NCBI RefSeq assembly: GCF_013185195.1
Contig: NZ_JAAZWC010000002.1
Span: 62,001 to 126,000, forward strand
Reading direction: 5' to 3'
Source of the DNA: Saccharibacillus qingshengii
GTDB taxonomy: Bacteria > Bacillota > Bacilli > Paenibacillales > Paenibacillaceae
Length of the DNA: 64,000 nucleotides
Positions within the stretch are counted from its first letter, which is position 1. Every line of letters starts with the position of its first letter. Positions 34,990 to 43,489 of this stretch are shown here, in pieces. Made by a program: the position numbers and the translations under genes. The notes below the pieces were generated by a model. That model made no database searches and was not told the DNA's origin. It worked only from the letters and a program-made list of their open reading frames with translations.

Positions 34990-35249
34990 TGAATCGTCCT
35001 CCTGTCGCCCTATCTAAAATTCTGACATTTCCCTACTTAAAATAGCATACGCCCTTTCCGAATTCACTAAAACGATACGACATTTAATATTCAATATTGC
35101 GACATCCGTTTGGGGGAGAGCGATCCTATCCCACGATTTGCGAGTCCGTTGTTTAGGCGGGGCGGTTTCCGGTTATCCCCTAAAGGAAGGGAGCTGCCGG
35201 GCAGTGCGGACCCAATCGGCGGCAGTTTAGAACCAAAAGGAGGAAAGCC

Positions 35250-37052
35250 ATGAAACGGGAACAGGATACGCAGGCGGGGCAGCAGGGCAGCTCCGCCGCT
35301 TATTGGAAAGAAGGCGTGCTGTACCAGCTGTATCCGCCAAGCTTCAAAGACAGCGACGGCGACGGGTGGGGCGATATCGGCGGTATGCTGGAAAAGGTGG
35401 ACTATCTGGCCGAGCTTGGCGTCAGCGCCGTCTGGATCGGTCCGGTATGCGATTCGCCGATGGAAGATAACGGTTACGATATTCGCGATTACTATAAGAT
35501 TCACGACGCGTACGGGACGATGGAGCAGATGGAAGAGCTGATCGCCAAACTGCACGAGCGCGACATCCGGCTGATCATGGACATGGTCATCAACCATACG
35601 TCGGATGAACATCCGTGGTTCGAGGCATCCCGGTCGTCCAAAGACAATCCGTACCGCGATTATTACATCTGGAAGCCTCCGGGTGAAGACGGGGGGCCTC
35701 CCAACAACTGGCGATCTTTTTCGGAGGAGTCGGCCTGGGAGTTCGATGAAGCGACGGGCGAATACTATCTGCACATTTTCGATAAAAAACAGCCCGATCT
35801 GAATTGGCAGAATGAAGCGATGCGGCGGGATCTGTACAAAATGATCACGTTCTGGCTGGACAAAGGGGTGGACGGGTTCCGTCTGGATGCGATCAACATG
35901 ATTTCCAAAGATCCGTCGTTCCCGAACGCACCGGAGGAAGCCCGTCATCCGAGAGGCCAGCAGTTTTACAAAAACGGACCGGGCATTCACGAACTGCTGC
36001 GCGAGCTGAACGAGGAAACATTCGGCCGTTACCCGGGCACGCTGACACTGGGCGAAGCGCCTACCGTCACGATGGACGAAGTAGTCCGGTATACCGCTCC
36101 CGAGCGGCGCGAGATGGATATGGTGCTGCAGATGGAATTGATCCGGCTGGGCAAGGACTTCGGCGATCCGTGGAAAACCGATCCCGATTGGTCCCCCCTT
36201 ACGCTCAAGGAAAGCGTCGTACGCTGGTACAAAGAAGTCTTTGGCCGGGGCGCCTACGCGACCTATCTGAATACGCACGATCATCCGCGCATGATCGGAA
36301 CCCTGTTCGGCAGGGGGGCCGGCCGCGATTCGGGCCAAACGGATATGGACTTGAACGAAGCGGCGGCCAAAGCGATCGGAACGTTTCTGCATACGCTGCC
36401 GGGAACGCCGCTCGTTTATCAGGGCGAAGAACTGGGCATGCCCAATGCCGATTACCGGTCGCCGGGCGATTATCGGGACAAAGCGACGGCTGCCGCCTAC
36501 AAGCGGCTTACCGCGCAGGGCATGGCACCGGAGCAAGCCCTTGCCGGTCTGCATGCGCGAAGCCGGGACGGTGCCCGTTCGCCTATGCGCTGGACCGACG
36601 AAGCGCAGGGAGGATTCACTACCGGCACGCCGTGGATCCCGCTGGCGCCGGAAGGAAGCGAGGCCAATGCGGAAGATCAGCGCAGCGACCGGAATTCGGT
36701 CTTCCACCACTACCGCCGCTTGATCGAGCTTCGCAAGCAGTCTCCCGTCCCGGCACATGGCGATCTTACGATGCTGCCGCTTGCGGACGAGTGGATGTTT
36801 CTCTACATCCGTGAAGCGCAGGGCGAGCGCTGGATGATCCTGGCCAATTTCTCGCACGAAGCCCGGGAGTGTTCCGTCAACGGCGAATGGGCAAGATTGG
36901 CCGAAACGGGCGAGCTGCTGCTTGGCAGTGCGCCGGCGCATGCCGGAACTTCGGGTGCCGGCGCACCGTTCCGGCTGGTGCAAGGAGAGTACAAGCTGCA
37001 TCTGCTGCCGTACCAATCCGCCGTGTACCGTCTTGCGCCGGCAGGCGAATAG
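35250..37052 (+). CDS. GH13 alpha-glucosidase (oligo-1,6-glucosidase type, GH13_31)
   Basis: 600 residues after AAAAGGAGGAAAG. The barrel begins with WWKEGV-like YWKEGVLYQLYPPSFKDSDGDG. The nucleophile is Asp213 (DGFRLDAINM), the acid Glu269 (LGEAPTV) and the third acid Asp344 (THDHPR). The subfamily V motif QPDLNW identifies the GH13_31 oligo-1,6-glucosidase/alpha-glucosidase group. There is no signal peptide, so it should act on imported or intracellular malto- or isomalto-oligosaccharides, beyond the reach of the pullulanase. It is divergent from the dehydrogenase operon. Confidence 0.9.
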   Translation: MKREQDTQAGQQGSSAAYWKEGVLYQLYPPSFKDSDGDGWGDIGGMLEKVDYLAELGVSAVWIGPVCDSPMEDNGYDIRDYYKIHDAYGTMEQMEELIAKLHERDIRLIMDMVINHTSDEHPWFEASRSSKDNPYRDYYIWKPPGEDGGPPNNWRSFSEESAWEFDEATGEYYLHIFDKKQPDLNWQNEAMRRDLYKMITFWLDKGVDGFRLDAINMISKDPSFPNAPEEARHPRGQQFYKNGPGIHELLRELNEETFGRYPGTLTLGEAPTVTMDEVVRYTAPERREMDMVLQMELIRLGKDFGDPWKTDPDWSPLTLKESVVRWYKEVFGRGAYATYLNTHDHPRMIGTLFGRGAGRDSGQTDMDLNEAAAKAIGTFLHTLPGTPLVYQGEELGMPNADYRSPGDYRDKATAAAYKRLTAQGMAPEQALAGLHARSRDGARSPMRWTDEAQGGFTTGTPWIPLAPEGSEANAEDQRSDRNSVFHHYRRLIELRKQSPVPAHGDLTMLPLADEWMFLYIREAQGERWMILANFSHEARECSVNGEWARLAETGELLLGSAPAHAGTSGAGAPFRLVQGEYKLHLLPYQSAVYRLAPAGE

Positions 37053-37102
37053 GGAGCGGCGGAACTTCCGTAATCGCTCGCTTTCCCGGAAAAAAGAACA
37101 TC

Positions 37103-37137
37103 AAAAAAGCGGTTCCCGTCAAAGGGAACCGCTTTTT
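37103..37137. terminator. Terminator between alpha-glucosidase and DUF1540 gene
   Basis: Stem AAAAAAGCGGTTCCC (37103-37117) with GGGAACCGCTTTTT (37124-37137), A/T runs on both sides, so bidirectional. Confidence 0.88.
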
Positions 37138-37184
37138 GGTGTATCCGATCTGCATAGCCGCCCAGCTTCAAAACGAGGCTTGAA

Positions 37185-37322
37185 TTAAGCTTCCTGTTTT
37201 TCTTCGAAAGTCTTGCATTCCGCCGTATGGTCGGGAGCGAAGCTCACTTCGATCTTGTCGGCCGTGCAGCTGTTAGCTTCCCAGTTGGTGCAATCCGAAA
37301 CTTGGCATTGGATATCAGACAT
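37185..37322 (-). CDS. Small DUF1540 cysteine-rich protein
   Basis: 45 residues, beginning MSDIQCQVSDCTNW and ending EEKQEA. GGAGG (37331-37335) sits eight bases before the ATG. Four cysteines in the order C-x4-C-x7-C-x16-C, with the block NSCTADKIEVSF and CKTFEE, match the DUF1540 pattern, thought to bind a metal ion. Its function is unknown. A plausible promoter (TTGCGG, 16 bp, TATATT at 37420-37393 on the minus strand) lies just upstream. It faces the SDR gene across a region with Fur-like boxes. Confidence 0.85.
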   Translation of the reverse strand: MSDIQCQVSDCTNWEANSCTADKIEVSFAPDHTAECKTFEEKQEA

Positions 37323-37392
37323 ATTAAAAACCTCCGTGTACATTGGATTTTTGCTGCGGACTGACCGTCATGGCAACAAAACTTATAAACCC

Positions 37393-37420
37393 AATATAAC
37401 ACAAATAAGCAGGTCCGCAA
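37393..37420 (-). promoter_or_regulatory. Promoter of the DUF1540 gene
   Basis: On the minus strand TTGCGG (37420-37415), 16 bases, TATATT (37398-37393). Confidence 0.5.
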
Positions 37421-37483
37421 CCCGCGTTTTGAGAAAAATATGAATATTCAGAGCGAAAATGAAGTGGAATGTTCGGAAATAGT

Positions 37484-37544
37484 GAGGATGATTTTCATTG
37501 TCGAGATAATGAGATTCACTCTCTGGAGAATGAGACTCACTCTC
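37484..37544. promoter_or_regulatory. Three Fur-like boxes in 21-bp tandem
   Basis: 19-bp elements begin at 37484, 37505 and 37526, exactly 21 bases apart. They match the Fur consensus GATAATGATAATCATTATC at 14, 15 and 14 positions; the middle one reads GATAATGAGATTCACTCTC. The third is also an almost perfect dyad (GAGA-TGAG-CTCA-TCTC). They lie between the DUF1540 gene and the SDR, about 180 bases before the latter. Confidence 0.5.
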
Positions 37545-37723
37545 AGGCTAAACTTAATTTATCATATCATTCGCGAAGGTTCAACCGAAAACACGAAATT
37601 TTGAAAACATTTTCGATTTGAGCTTTTCGAAGCGGTTTCATGGAAAAGCGGAAAGGTTACCCAATAAATGACACAAACAAAACCACGCGTCATCATTCAC
37701 AGCGACCAGGGAGGAATCAGATC

Positions 37724-38509
37724 ATGACAGCAGGAGCATTGGCCGGTAAAGTAGCCGTGGTAACGGGAGCAGGTTCGGGAATCGGAAAAGCAAGCGCGAT
37801 TCGGTTTGCACAGGAAGGAGCCAAGGTAGCGGTTCTGGAACTGACGGCGGATACGGCGCAGCAGACGAAACAGGAAATCGAAGCGGCCGGCGGCGAAGCG
37901 CTGGTCGTGGAATGCGATGTATCGGATCCTGAATCGGTAAAAGAAGCCGTTGCAAAAGTGGGAGAAACCTGGGATCGTATCGATGTCGTTTTTGCCAATG
38001 CGGGCATCAACGGAGCGGCGGCGCCGATCGAGACGATGGAGATCGAAGATTGGAACAAGACGCTTGAAACCAATCTCCGCGGTACTTTTGCCACGGTCAA
38101 ATATACGATCCCTTATTTGAAAAAAGAAGGCGGAAGCGTTATTATCACAAGTTCCGTCAATGGAAACCGGATTTTCTCGGGTACGGGCTTTGCCGCCTAT
38201 TCGTCTTCCAAAGCCGGACAGGTCGCTTTTGCCAAAATGGCGGCTCTGGAACTGGGACGTTACAAGATTCGGGTCAACGCTATCTGCCCGGGAGCCATCG
38301 ACACCAATATCGACAAAAATACGTTCCCGAGCGACGACCTGGAAGAAATTGCGATTCCCGTCGAATATCCGGAAGGCAGTCACCCACTCAAAGGCAAACC
38401 CGGCAAGCCGGAAGAAGTCGCCAAGCTGGTTCTGTTCCTGGCATCGGACGAATCTTCGCATGTCAGCGGTACCGAAATGTATGTCGACGGTGCGGAATCG
38501 CTGCTCTGA
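37724..38509 (+). CDS. SDR-family NAD(P)-dependent oxidoreductase
   Basis: 261 residues from ATG 37724, after GGGAGGAAT. It has the classical cofactor motif TGAGSGIG, NAG (VFANAGING), catalytic serine in VIITSSVNG, and YSSSK. The C-terminus ends with SSHVSGTEMYVDGAE, usual for the glucose-dehydrogenase/3-oxoacyl-reductase-like SDRs such as B. subtilis YxbG. Substrate unknown. Three Fur-like boxes upstream suggest iron- or metal-dependent control, which is unusual for this family. Confidence 0.85.
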   Translation: MTAGALAGKVAVVTGAGSGIGKASAIRFAQEGAKVAVLELTADTAQQTKQEIEAAGGEALVVECDVSDPESVKEAVAKVGETWDRIDVVFANAGINGAAAPIETMEIEDWNKTLETNLRGTFATVKYTIPYLKKEGGSVIITSSVNGNRIFSGTGFAAYSSSKAGQVAFAKMAALELGRYKIRVNAICPGAIDTNIDKNTFPSDDLEEIAIPVEYPEGSHPLKGKPGKPEEVAKLVLFLASDESSHVSGTEMYVDGAESLL

Positions 38510-38548
38510 AGCCGCTAAGGGGGCGAGAGCGGGAATGCTGCGCCAAAG

Positions 38549-39298
38549 CTAATCGCGCCCGCGGCGCAGCGCATCCGGAATCACGAAGAACACGATATAC
38601 AGCGCCGTGAATGTCAGCAGCGCCAGCAGTTCTTCGGCCAGAATGTACAGCGGATAATCGCCGAGCATGTCCAGCACGGAAGGCGTATCCGGCTTCCCTC
38701 GCAAAAACATATAGTTGGCATCCAGCAGCCGGTCAAGCAGGTAAACCGCCAGCGCGATCGCGTTCAACGACAGCATGACCGTCAGGAGGGTGCGCCAAGT
38801 CGGCCGGAACCGTTCGATCCAGACCATATAAAGCGCGGACAAGATGATAGCGGCATGGGCAACGAAGAACTGGATAAAGCGGAAATGCGGGTAATCAAAA
38901 GCCAGGTTGGGGGTGATCAGCGCCTGCAGGGCACCCCCGATTCCCGCGAAAAAAACAAGTCCTGCGAGAAAACGGCTGCGGGTAATCAGCATCAAAATCG
39001 CGGCCAGAAGCATCAGGCTGCACAGCTCGAGCGGCAGCGTAAAGCGGGCGTCCCAGATCTGCTGCGTCACGTACCAGACATGAAGCGAAGCTTCGGAGAT
39101 CGTCAGAGCGGCCAACAAGATCAGACGCAGGGTGAACGCAAGTCTCGGCGAGGATCTGATTAAGCGCCGAAAAGCGAACAGCACAACCGCTGCGATCAAA
39201 AATAGCCCAAGCGAAGCCAGATGGGCGGGCGAAAACAAAGCAAACGGTTCGGAAACGGACGACGAGAAAAAAGAATCGGGCACCCGGACGGCCTCCAT
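38549..39298 (-). CDS. YwaF-like (TIGR02206) integral membrane protein
   Basis: 249 residues with about six or seven hydrophobic helices (for example LASLGLFLIAAVVLFAF, SLMLLAAILMLI, FIQFFVAHAAIILSALYMVW, ILAEELLALLTFTALYIVFFVI). The ELCSLMLLAAI and FDYPHFRFIQFFVAH blocks, with a histidine in the latter, resemble the TIGR02206/YwaF family. Function unknown; it is convergent with the SDR with no clear terminator between them. Confidence 0.75.
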   Translation of the reverse strand: MEAVRVPDSFFSSSVSEPFALFSPAHLASLGLFLIAAVVLFAFRRLIRSSPRLAFTLRLILLAALTISEASLHVWYVTQQIWDARFTLPLELCSLMLLAAILMLITRSRFLAGLVFFAGIGGALQALITPNLAFDYPHFRFIQFFVAHAAIILSALYMVWIERFRPTWRTLLTVMLSLNAIALAVYLLDRLLDANYMFLRGKPDTPSVLDMLGDYPLYILAEELLALLTFTALYIVFFVIPDALRRGRD

Positions 39299-39520
39299 TC
39301 ATGCGCGAACCGTATTCCCGGCACAGGGAATACGGTTTATATGTATACACATCGCTCAACCTTTTCCCCTACATCTTCCCGGATTGCCCAAGGTTCGTCA
39401 ATGATTTTGTCCGGTCAAACGGGCAGGAGAATGCCAAAAAGCGGCAACCCGTTTGCCTTTCGGCTTGAATTCGGGTCTGCCGCTTTTTGTGCATAAAGCC
39501 ATGAGAATCGGTAGGAAAAC
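39299..39520. other. Intergenic region between YwaF-like gene and IS3 remnant
   Basis: No gene seen. It contains one strong bidirectional hairpin (39436-39488), listed separately. Confidence 0.6.
39436..39488. terminator. Bidirectional hairpin terminator
   Basis: AAAAAGCGGCA (39436-39446) pairs exactly with TGCCGCTTTTT (39478-39488), with inner ACCCG/CGGGT pairing. Confidence 0.75.
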
Positions 39521-39790
39521 TTATCCAACGCTTTGGACACTCAACTCGTTTTCGGCGAAATCCGGCTCCATAAACGCATCTTCGCGTCTGCCTCTATGGT
39601 CAATTAGACCTAGTTCGCCTTCAGCCTTATATTTGCGCATCCAAATTTTCAGACGATTGAGATCATAGATGCCCAGCTCTTTCGCCACTTGCTTTTTCGT
39701 CATTCCGTCCATACGCATTTGGACGGCTCTAAGCTTCGTTTCATAGCTGTACTTGCAAAACGTTTGTCCCTTAGTTGCCACTAAAACCAC
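39521..39790 (-). pseudogene. IS3-type transposase OrfA remnant (HTH_28-like)
   Basis: At most 89 residues, from a GTG at 39790 or 39778. Residues after the start (TFCKYSYETKLRAVQMRMDGMTKKQ, VAKELGIYDLNRLKIWMRKYKAEGELGL) are the N-terminal helix-turn-helix of IS3/IS150-family OrfA. After RGRRED the usual basic and leucine-zipper continuation is missing and the frame stops. No OrfB (DDE) reading frame and no terminal inverted repeats were seen. It is best read as a decayed insertion-sequence fragment, though a domesticated small DNA-binding protein cannot be ruled out. Confidence 0.65.
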
Positions 39791-39891
39791 CCCTTAAGAC
39801 TTATATCGGACGGGGCATGTCTTTTTCTAATGGTTTTTGACAACGAATTTGGGTAAAATCATTATTTTTTTGCATAAATCCACTTTTTGAA

Positions 39892-40965
39892 TCAGGCCCG
39901 TTCGACAATCGTGTTTAATGTGCTGCGGTCTAGGCCTTTGACCAGGCGAACCAACAGCTCTTTGGCTGCCGCGTAATCGTCGGTATGGATGATCGAAGAG
40001 GAAGTATGGATATACCGTCCGCAGATGCCGATAACGGTCGACGGTACGCCGATTCCGCTCAAATGGACCTGTCCGGCATCCGTTCCGCCCGGCGAAATAA
40101 ACGGCTGCACCGGAATACGGTGCGTGGACGCCGTGTCCTGCACATATTCCAGCAGGCCGCGGTGCGTAATCATCGTCGGGTCGAAGATCCGCAGGAGCGC
40201 TCCCTGGCCGAGATGCCCGAACAGATTGCGATCGCCTGTCATGTCGTTGGCGGCACTGCAGTCGAGCGCGAAGAAAATGTCCGGCTGGATCAGATTGGCC
40301 GCCGTTCTTGCTCCGCGAAGACCGACTTCTTCTTGTACCGTGGCGCCGCTGTAGACCGTATTGGGCAGCTTTTCTCCCTGCAGCTCTTTCAGCAGTTCGA
40401 CAGCAAGGCCCACCCCGTAACGGTTATCCCAGGCTTTGGCCATGATTTTCTTGGGATTGGCAAGAGGAGTGAAGTCGCAGATCGGCAGCACCTGCTGGCC
40501 GACCTTGATGCCGAAACTTTCCGCTTCCGCGCGGTTGTCGGCACCCAGATCGATATACATGGACTTCAGGTCCGCCGGACGGTTCGCTTCCGCTTCGCCG
40601 AGCAGATGTTTCGGGGTGGATCCCACGACTCCGATAACGGGACCGTTTTCGGTCATGATCTGCAGGCGCTGTCCCAGCACGACTTGACTCCACCAGCCGC
40701 CGAGCGGCTGAAAGCGTACGAGGCCCGTTTCGGTAATGCCGTTGACGAGAAAACCGACTTCGTCGAAGTGGCCGGCCACCATGACTTTCGGTCCGTCTTC
40801 CTGGCCGCGCATGACGCCAAACAGACTTCCGAGACGATCCTGGACAAACTCCTGCGTATACGCGGACAGCATTTCCTTGACCCGTGCGCGCAGATCGCGT
40901 TCAAATCCCGGAGCTGCCGGGAACTCGGTCAGTTCTTTAAATAAAGCCAGTGTTTCGTTATTCAT
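39892..40965 (-). CDS. M42-family metallopeptidase (glutamyl aminopeptidase/endoglucanase-like)
   Basis: 357 residues. The first zinc histidine is in [14 protein letters not shown]; the bridging aspartate is in [12 protein letters not shown]; the catalytic Glu-Glu is in [12 protein letters not shown]; a later ligand is in ALDCSAAND; and the last histidine is in [12 protein letters not shown]. This is the tetrahedral aminopeptidase (TET/YsdC) pattern, a large cytoplasmic complex that trims peptides. ATG at 40965 follows an AGAGTGCAAGC region with only a weak ribosome site. The gene stands alone. Confidence 0.9.
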   Translation of the reverse strand: MNNETLALFKELTEFPAAPGFERDLRARVKEMLSAYTQEFVQDRLGSLFGVMRGQEDGPKVMVAGHFDEVGFLVNGITETGLVRFQPLGGWWSQVVLGQRLQIMTENGPVIGVVGSTPKHLLGEAEANRPADLKSMYIDLGADNRAEAESFGIKVGQQVLPICDFTPLANPKKIMAKAWDNRYGVGLAVELLKELQGEKLPNTVYSGATVQEEVGLRGARTAANLIQPDIFFALDCSAANDMTGDRNLFGHLGQGALLRIFDPTMITHRGLLEYVQDTASTHRIPVQPFISPGGTDAGQVHLSGIGVPSTVIGICGRYIHTSSSIIHTDDYAAAKELLVRLVKGLDRSTLNTIVERA

Positions 40966-41263
40966 GCTTGCACTCTCCCATCCCTAAATAAGAACGCGGC
41001 CGATCCGCGTTCGCTCTTTTACCAGTATGCAGGCTTGAGCGGGAATTGTCACGGCGGGGACGTATCCTTTTCGGGGGATGGGTGTGCGTTCGCAGCTTTG
41101 ATCGTGTACAATATATAGGCACAACGTTTTCGGCGGCCGCTTGCTTCTTGAAGAAAATGCCGTCTGTTTATATCTGGTCTGAACGAACCGCTTTTCCGCT
41201 CGGCCGCAGGGCCGATTTGTACATCGTTTGCCACGTAGGAGAATGACTTAGGAGGTTGTCCAT
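40966..41263. other. Divergent intergenic region between M42 peptidase and MoxR
   Basis: 298 bases with no gene. A TACAAT at 41107-41112 could be the -10 for the moxR operon, but no good -35 was found. Confidence 0.45.
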
Positions 41264-42220
41264 ATGTCCGTAAGTTCCGAATCCATGCAGATCATTACCG
41301 CCGTAAGATCGAATCTCGAGTCGTGCATACTGGGGAAAACCTTTGAGATAAAATTGTTGATGACTTCGCTGCTTGCCGGAGGCCACGTGCTGATCGAAGA
41401 CGTGCCCGGCACCGGAAAAACGCAGATGATCAAAGCGCTGGCCCGTTCGATGGAAGGCGTCTACCGCCGGGTGCAGTGCAACCCCGATCTGCTGCCGACC
41501 GATATTACCGGCGTATCGATCTATCACCCCCGCGAAGAACGGTTCCAATTCCGTCCAGGACCGATTATGTCCCATATTCTGCTCGCCGACGAAATCAACC
41601 GCGCGACAACCAAGACCCAATCCGCGCTGCTGGAAGCGATGGAAGAACGCAGCGTAACGGTGGACGGGGAGACCCATCCGCTGCCGCATCCGTTTATGCT
41701 CTGCGCGACGCAGAATCCGATCGACTTTGAAGGGACCTATGTGCTGCCCGAAGCGCAGCTCGACCGTTTTATGATGAAACTGCGTATGGGCTATCCGGAT
41801 CTCGAGACAGAGAAAAATCTGATCAGCGCCAACCGTGTCGGCCAACCCGCCGATCAACTGCATGCCGTAACCGATATGGCAACGATCGCGGGCATCCAGC
41901 GCGAGGTACGGGAAGTCCATATGAACGACGCCGTCACTTCATATATGCTGGGCATTGTTCGGGCGACCCGCGAACATCCTTCGGTTCTGCTGGGCGCAAG
42001 CCCCCGCGCTTCGATCTCGTTTGCGCTGGCGGCCAAAGCTTACGCTTTTATCAATGAACGCGATTTCGTCCTGCCCGACGATATCAAGGAACTGGCGCCC
42101 TATGTGCTGCCGCACCGTATCCTGATCCGTCCGGAAGCCCGGTTGGACAGCCTGAATGCCGAATCGCTGATTCGCAATCTGCTGGCCGCCAGCAGCGTGC
42201 CGGTATCGATGGGACGCTAA
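41264..42220 (+). CDS. MoxR-family AAA+ ATPase
   Basis: 318 residues after TTAGGAGG. Walker A is VPGTGKTQ (GTGK at 49-52) and Walker B LLADEINR (Asp109, Glu110); LEAMEERSVTVDGE and FMLCATQNPIDFEGTYVLPEAQLDRF carry the MoxR-specific inserts and sensor 1. MoxR ATPases act as chaperones for maturation of partner proteins. It is followed after three bases by a DUF58 gene and then a transglutaminase-like protein, the conserved yeaC-yeaB/DUF58-yebA type operon of Bacillota, whose cellular role is not settled. Confidence 0.93.
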   Translation: MSVSSESMQIITAVRSNLESCILGKTFEIKLLMTSLLAGGHVLIEDVPGTGKTQMIKALARSMEGVYRRVQCNPDLLPTDITGVSIYHPREERFQFRPGPIMSHILLADEINRATTKTQSALLEAMEERSVTVDGETHPLPHPFMLCATQNPIDFEGTYVLPEAQLDRFMMKLRMGYPDLETEKNLISANRVGQPADQLHAVTDMATIAGIQREVREVHMNDAVTSYMLGIVRATREHPSVLLGASPRASISFALAAKAYAFINERDFVLPDDIKELAPYVLPHRILIRPEARLDSLNAESLIRNLLAASSVPVSMGR

Positions 42221-42223
42221 CGC

Positions 42224-43489
42224 ATGCGGGAAATCTGGAGCCTTTTCAAACCGAAACTGTCCCCCGCCAAAATGTCGATGCTGCTGTCGGTATGGCTCTG
42301 CTGCCTGTTTTATCTGCTGTTTCAAGGGGGCAAGACTTCGGTCATGCTGTTTGCCATGGTGACGCTGTTCGGTCTCTATCTCCTGTTCGGCGGGTTGAAC
42401 GGGATCGGCCGCACCCGGGGAGAACGCAGTTTCTCGGGCGAACTTGGCGAATGGGGCGGCGTCCTGCACGCGGGCGATCAGATCCGGGTCCGGCTTCATC
42501 TGGAAATCCCGGGATTCCTGCCCCTGCCGTATGTCATCGTACGCGAGACGCTCAAACGCCACAGCGGCGAGACCTGGTCGTTCGAGGAAAGTCTCGTTCC
42601 AAGCATGAACGGAAGCGGCGAGCTGCTGTTCCAGACGCCGCCGCTCGAACGCGGACGGTATGCTTTTTCCGATACGGAATGCGTGACGGAAGATATCTTC
42701 GGTCTGATCGAGCATCGCGGAACGTTCTCCGCACGCGGAGAATTCCGGGTTCTGCCGCGTACGGCCGATATCGCGAAATGGCAGCTGCTTGACCGGCGCA
42801 ATCGGCTGCTCGGTCCCCAGTCGGTGGGCAATGTGTCCGGCCGGGAGACCAATCAGGTCGGCGGCGTCCGGGACTACGTATACGGCGACCGGATTTCGCG
42901 TATTCACTGGAATGCGACGGCCCGGACGGGAGAATGGAAATCCAAAGAGTTCGAATATGAATCGATTCCCAAAACGATGATCGTCCTTGACGCTTTCGAA
43001 GACCATTATCGTTCGTCGAGGCAGTTCGAAACCGCGGTCTCGTCCGCAGCTTCCATGCTGGAATACGGAAGCCGCGAATCGATTCCGATCGGATTGTGTT
43101 CGATCGGCCGCGAAGTGAAGGTCTTCAATCCGCTGCAGGGGCGTTCCCGGATCCACCCGATGATGGATCATCTGGTCGATCTGGATCCGAAAGGCAGCGG
43201 TTCGCTGTTGGCCGGACTCGAGTCCGCGCTTGCCCGGCTGCCCAAAGGAGCGGTGCTTGTGCTCGTTACGCCTCTGGCCGACAGTCCGGTACTGGATTTG
43301 ATCCGTTTCGCGCAGACGCACCAGATGAGTTTTTGCCATGTTCAGATCGCGGAATCCCCGGTTTCGGAAGGGGAGGGCAATGCCGCTTCCCGGCAGTGGA
43401 TCTCTTCGCTGCGGGCCAAAGGAATAGCCGCTTACCGGGCGGGCAGCCTGGATGAGCTGCCCGCTGTGCTGGGAGGAGGAACCCGATGA
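42224..43489 (+). CDS. DUF58 domain protein
   Basis: 421 residues. Two hydrophobic helices lie near 20-60 (LLSVWLCCLFYLLFQ and SVMLFAMVTLFGLYLLF). The DUF58 region carries GRETNQVGGVRDYVYGDRISRIHWNATARTGEW, with the signature arginine/aspartate/tryptophan residues, followed by a VWA-like segment (MIVLDAFED, GAVLVLVTPLADS). It is translationally linked to MoxR (three-base gap) and overlaps the next gene by four bases. It probably scaffolds the membrane complex that MoxR remodels; this is inference. Confidence 0.9.
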   Translation: MREIWSLFKPKLSPAKMSMLLSVWLCCLFYLLFQGGKTSVMLFAMVTLFGLYLLFGGLNGIGRTRGERSFSGELGEWGGVLHAGDQIRVRLHLEIPGFLPLPYVIVRETLKRHSGETWSFEESLVPSMNGSGELLFQTPPLERGRYAFSDTECVTEDIFGLIEHRGTFSARGEFRVLPRTADIAKWQLLDRRNRLLGPQSVGNVSGRETNQVGGVRDYVYGDRISRIHWNATARTGEWKSKEFEYESIPKTMIVLDAFEDHYRSSRQFETAVSSAASMLEYGSRESIPIGLCSIGREVKVFNPLQGRSRIHPMMDHLVDLDPKGSGSLLAGLESALARLPKGAVLVLVTPLADSPVLDLIRFAQTHQMSFCHVQIAESPVSEGEGNAASRQWISSLRAKGIAAYRAGSLDELPAVLGGGTR

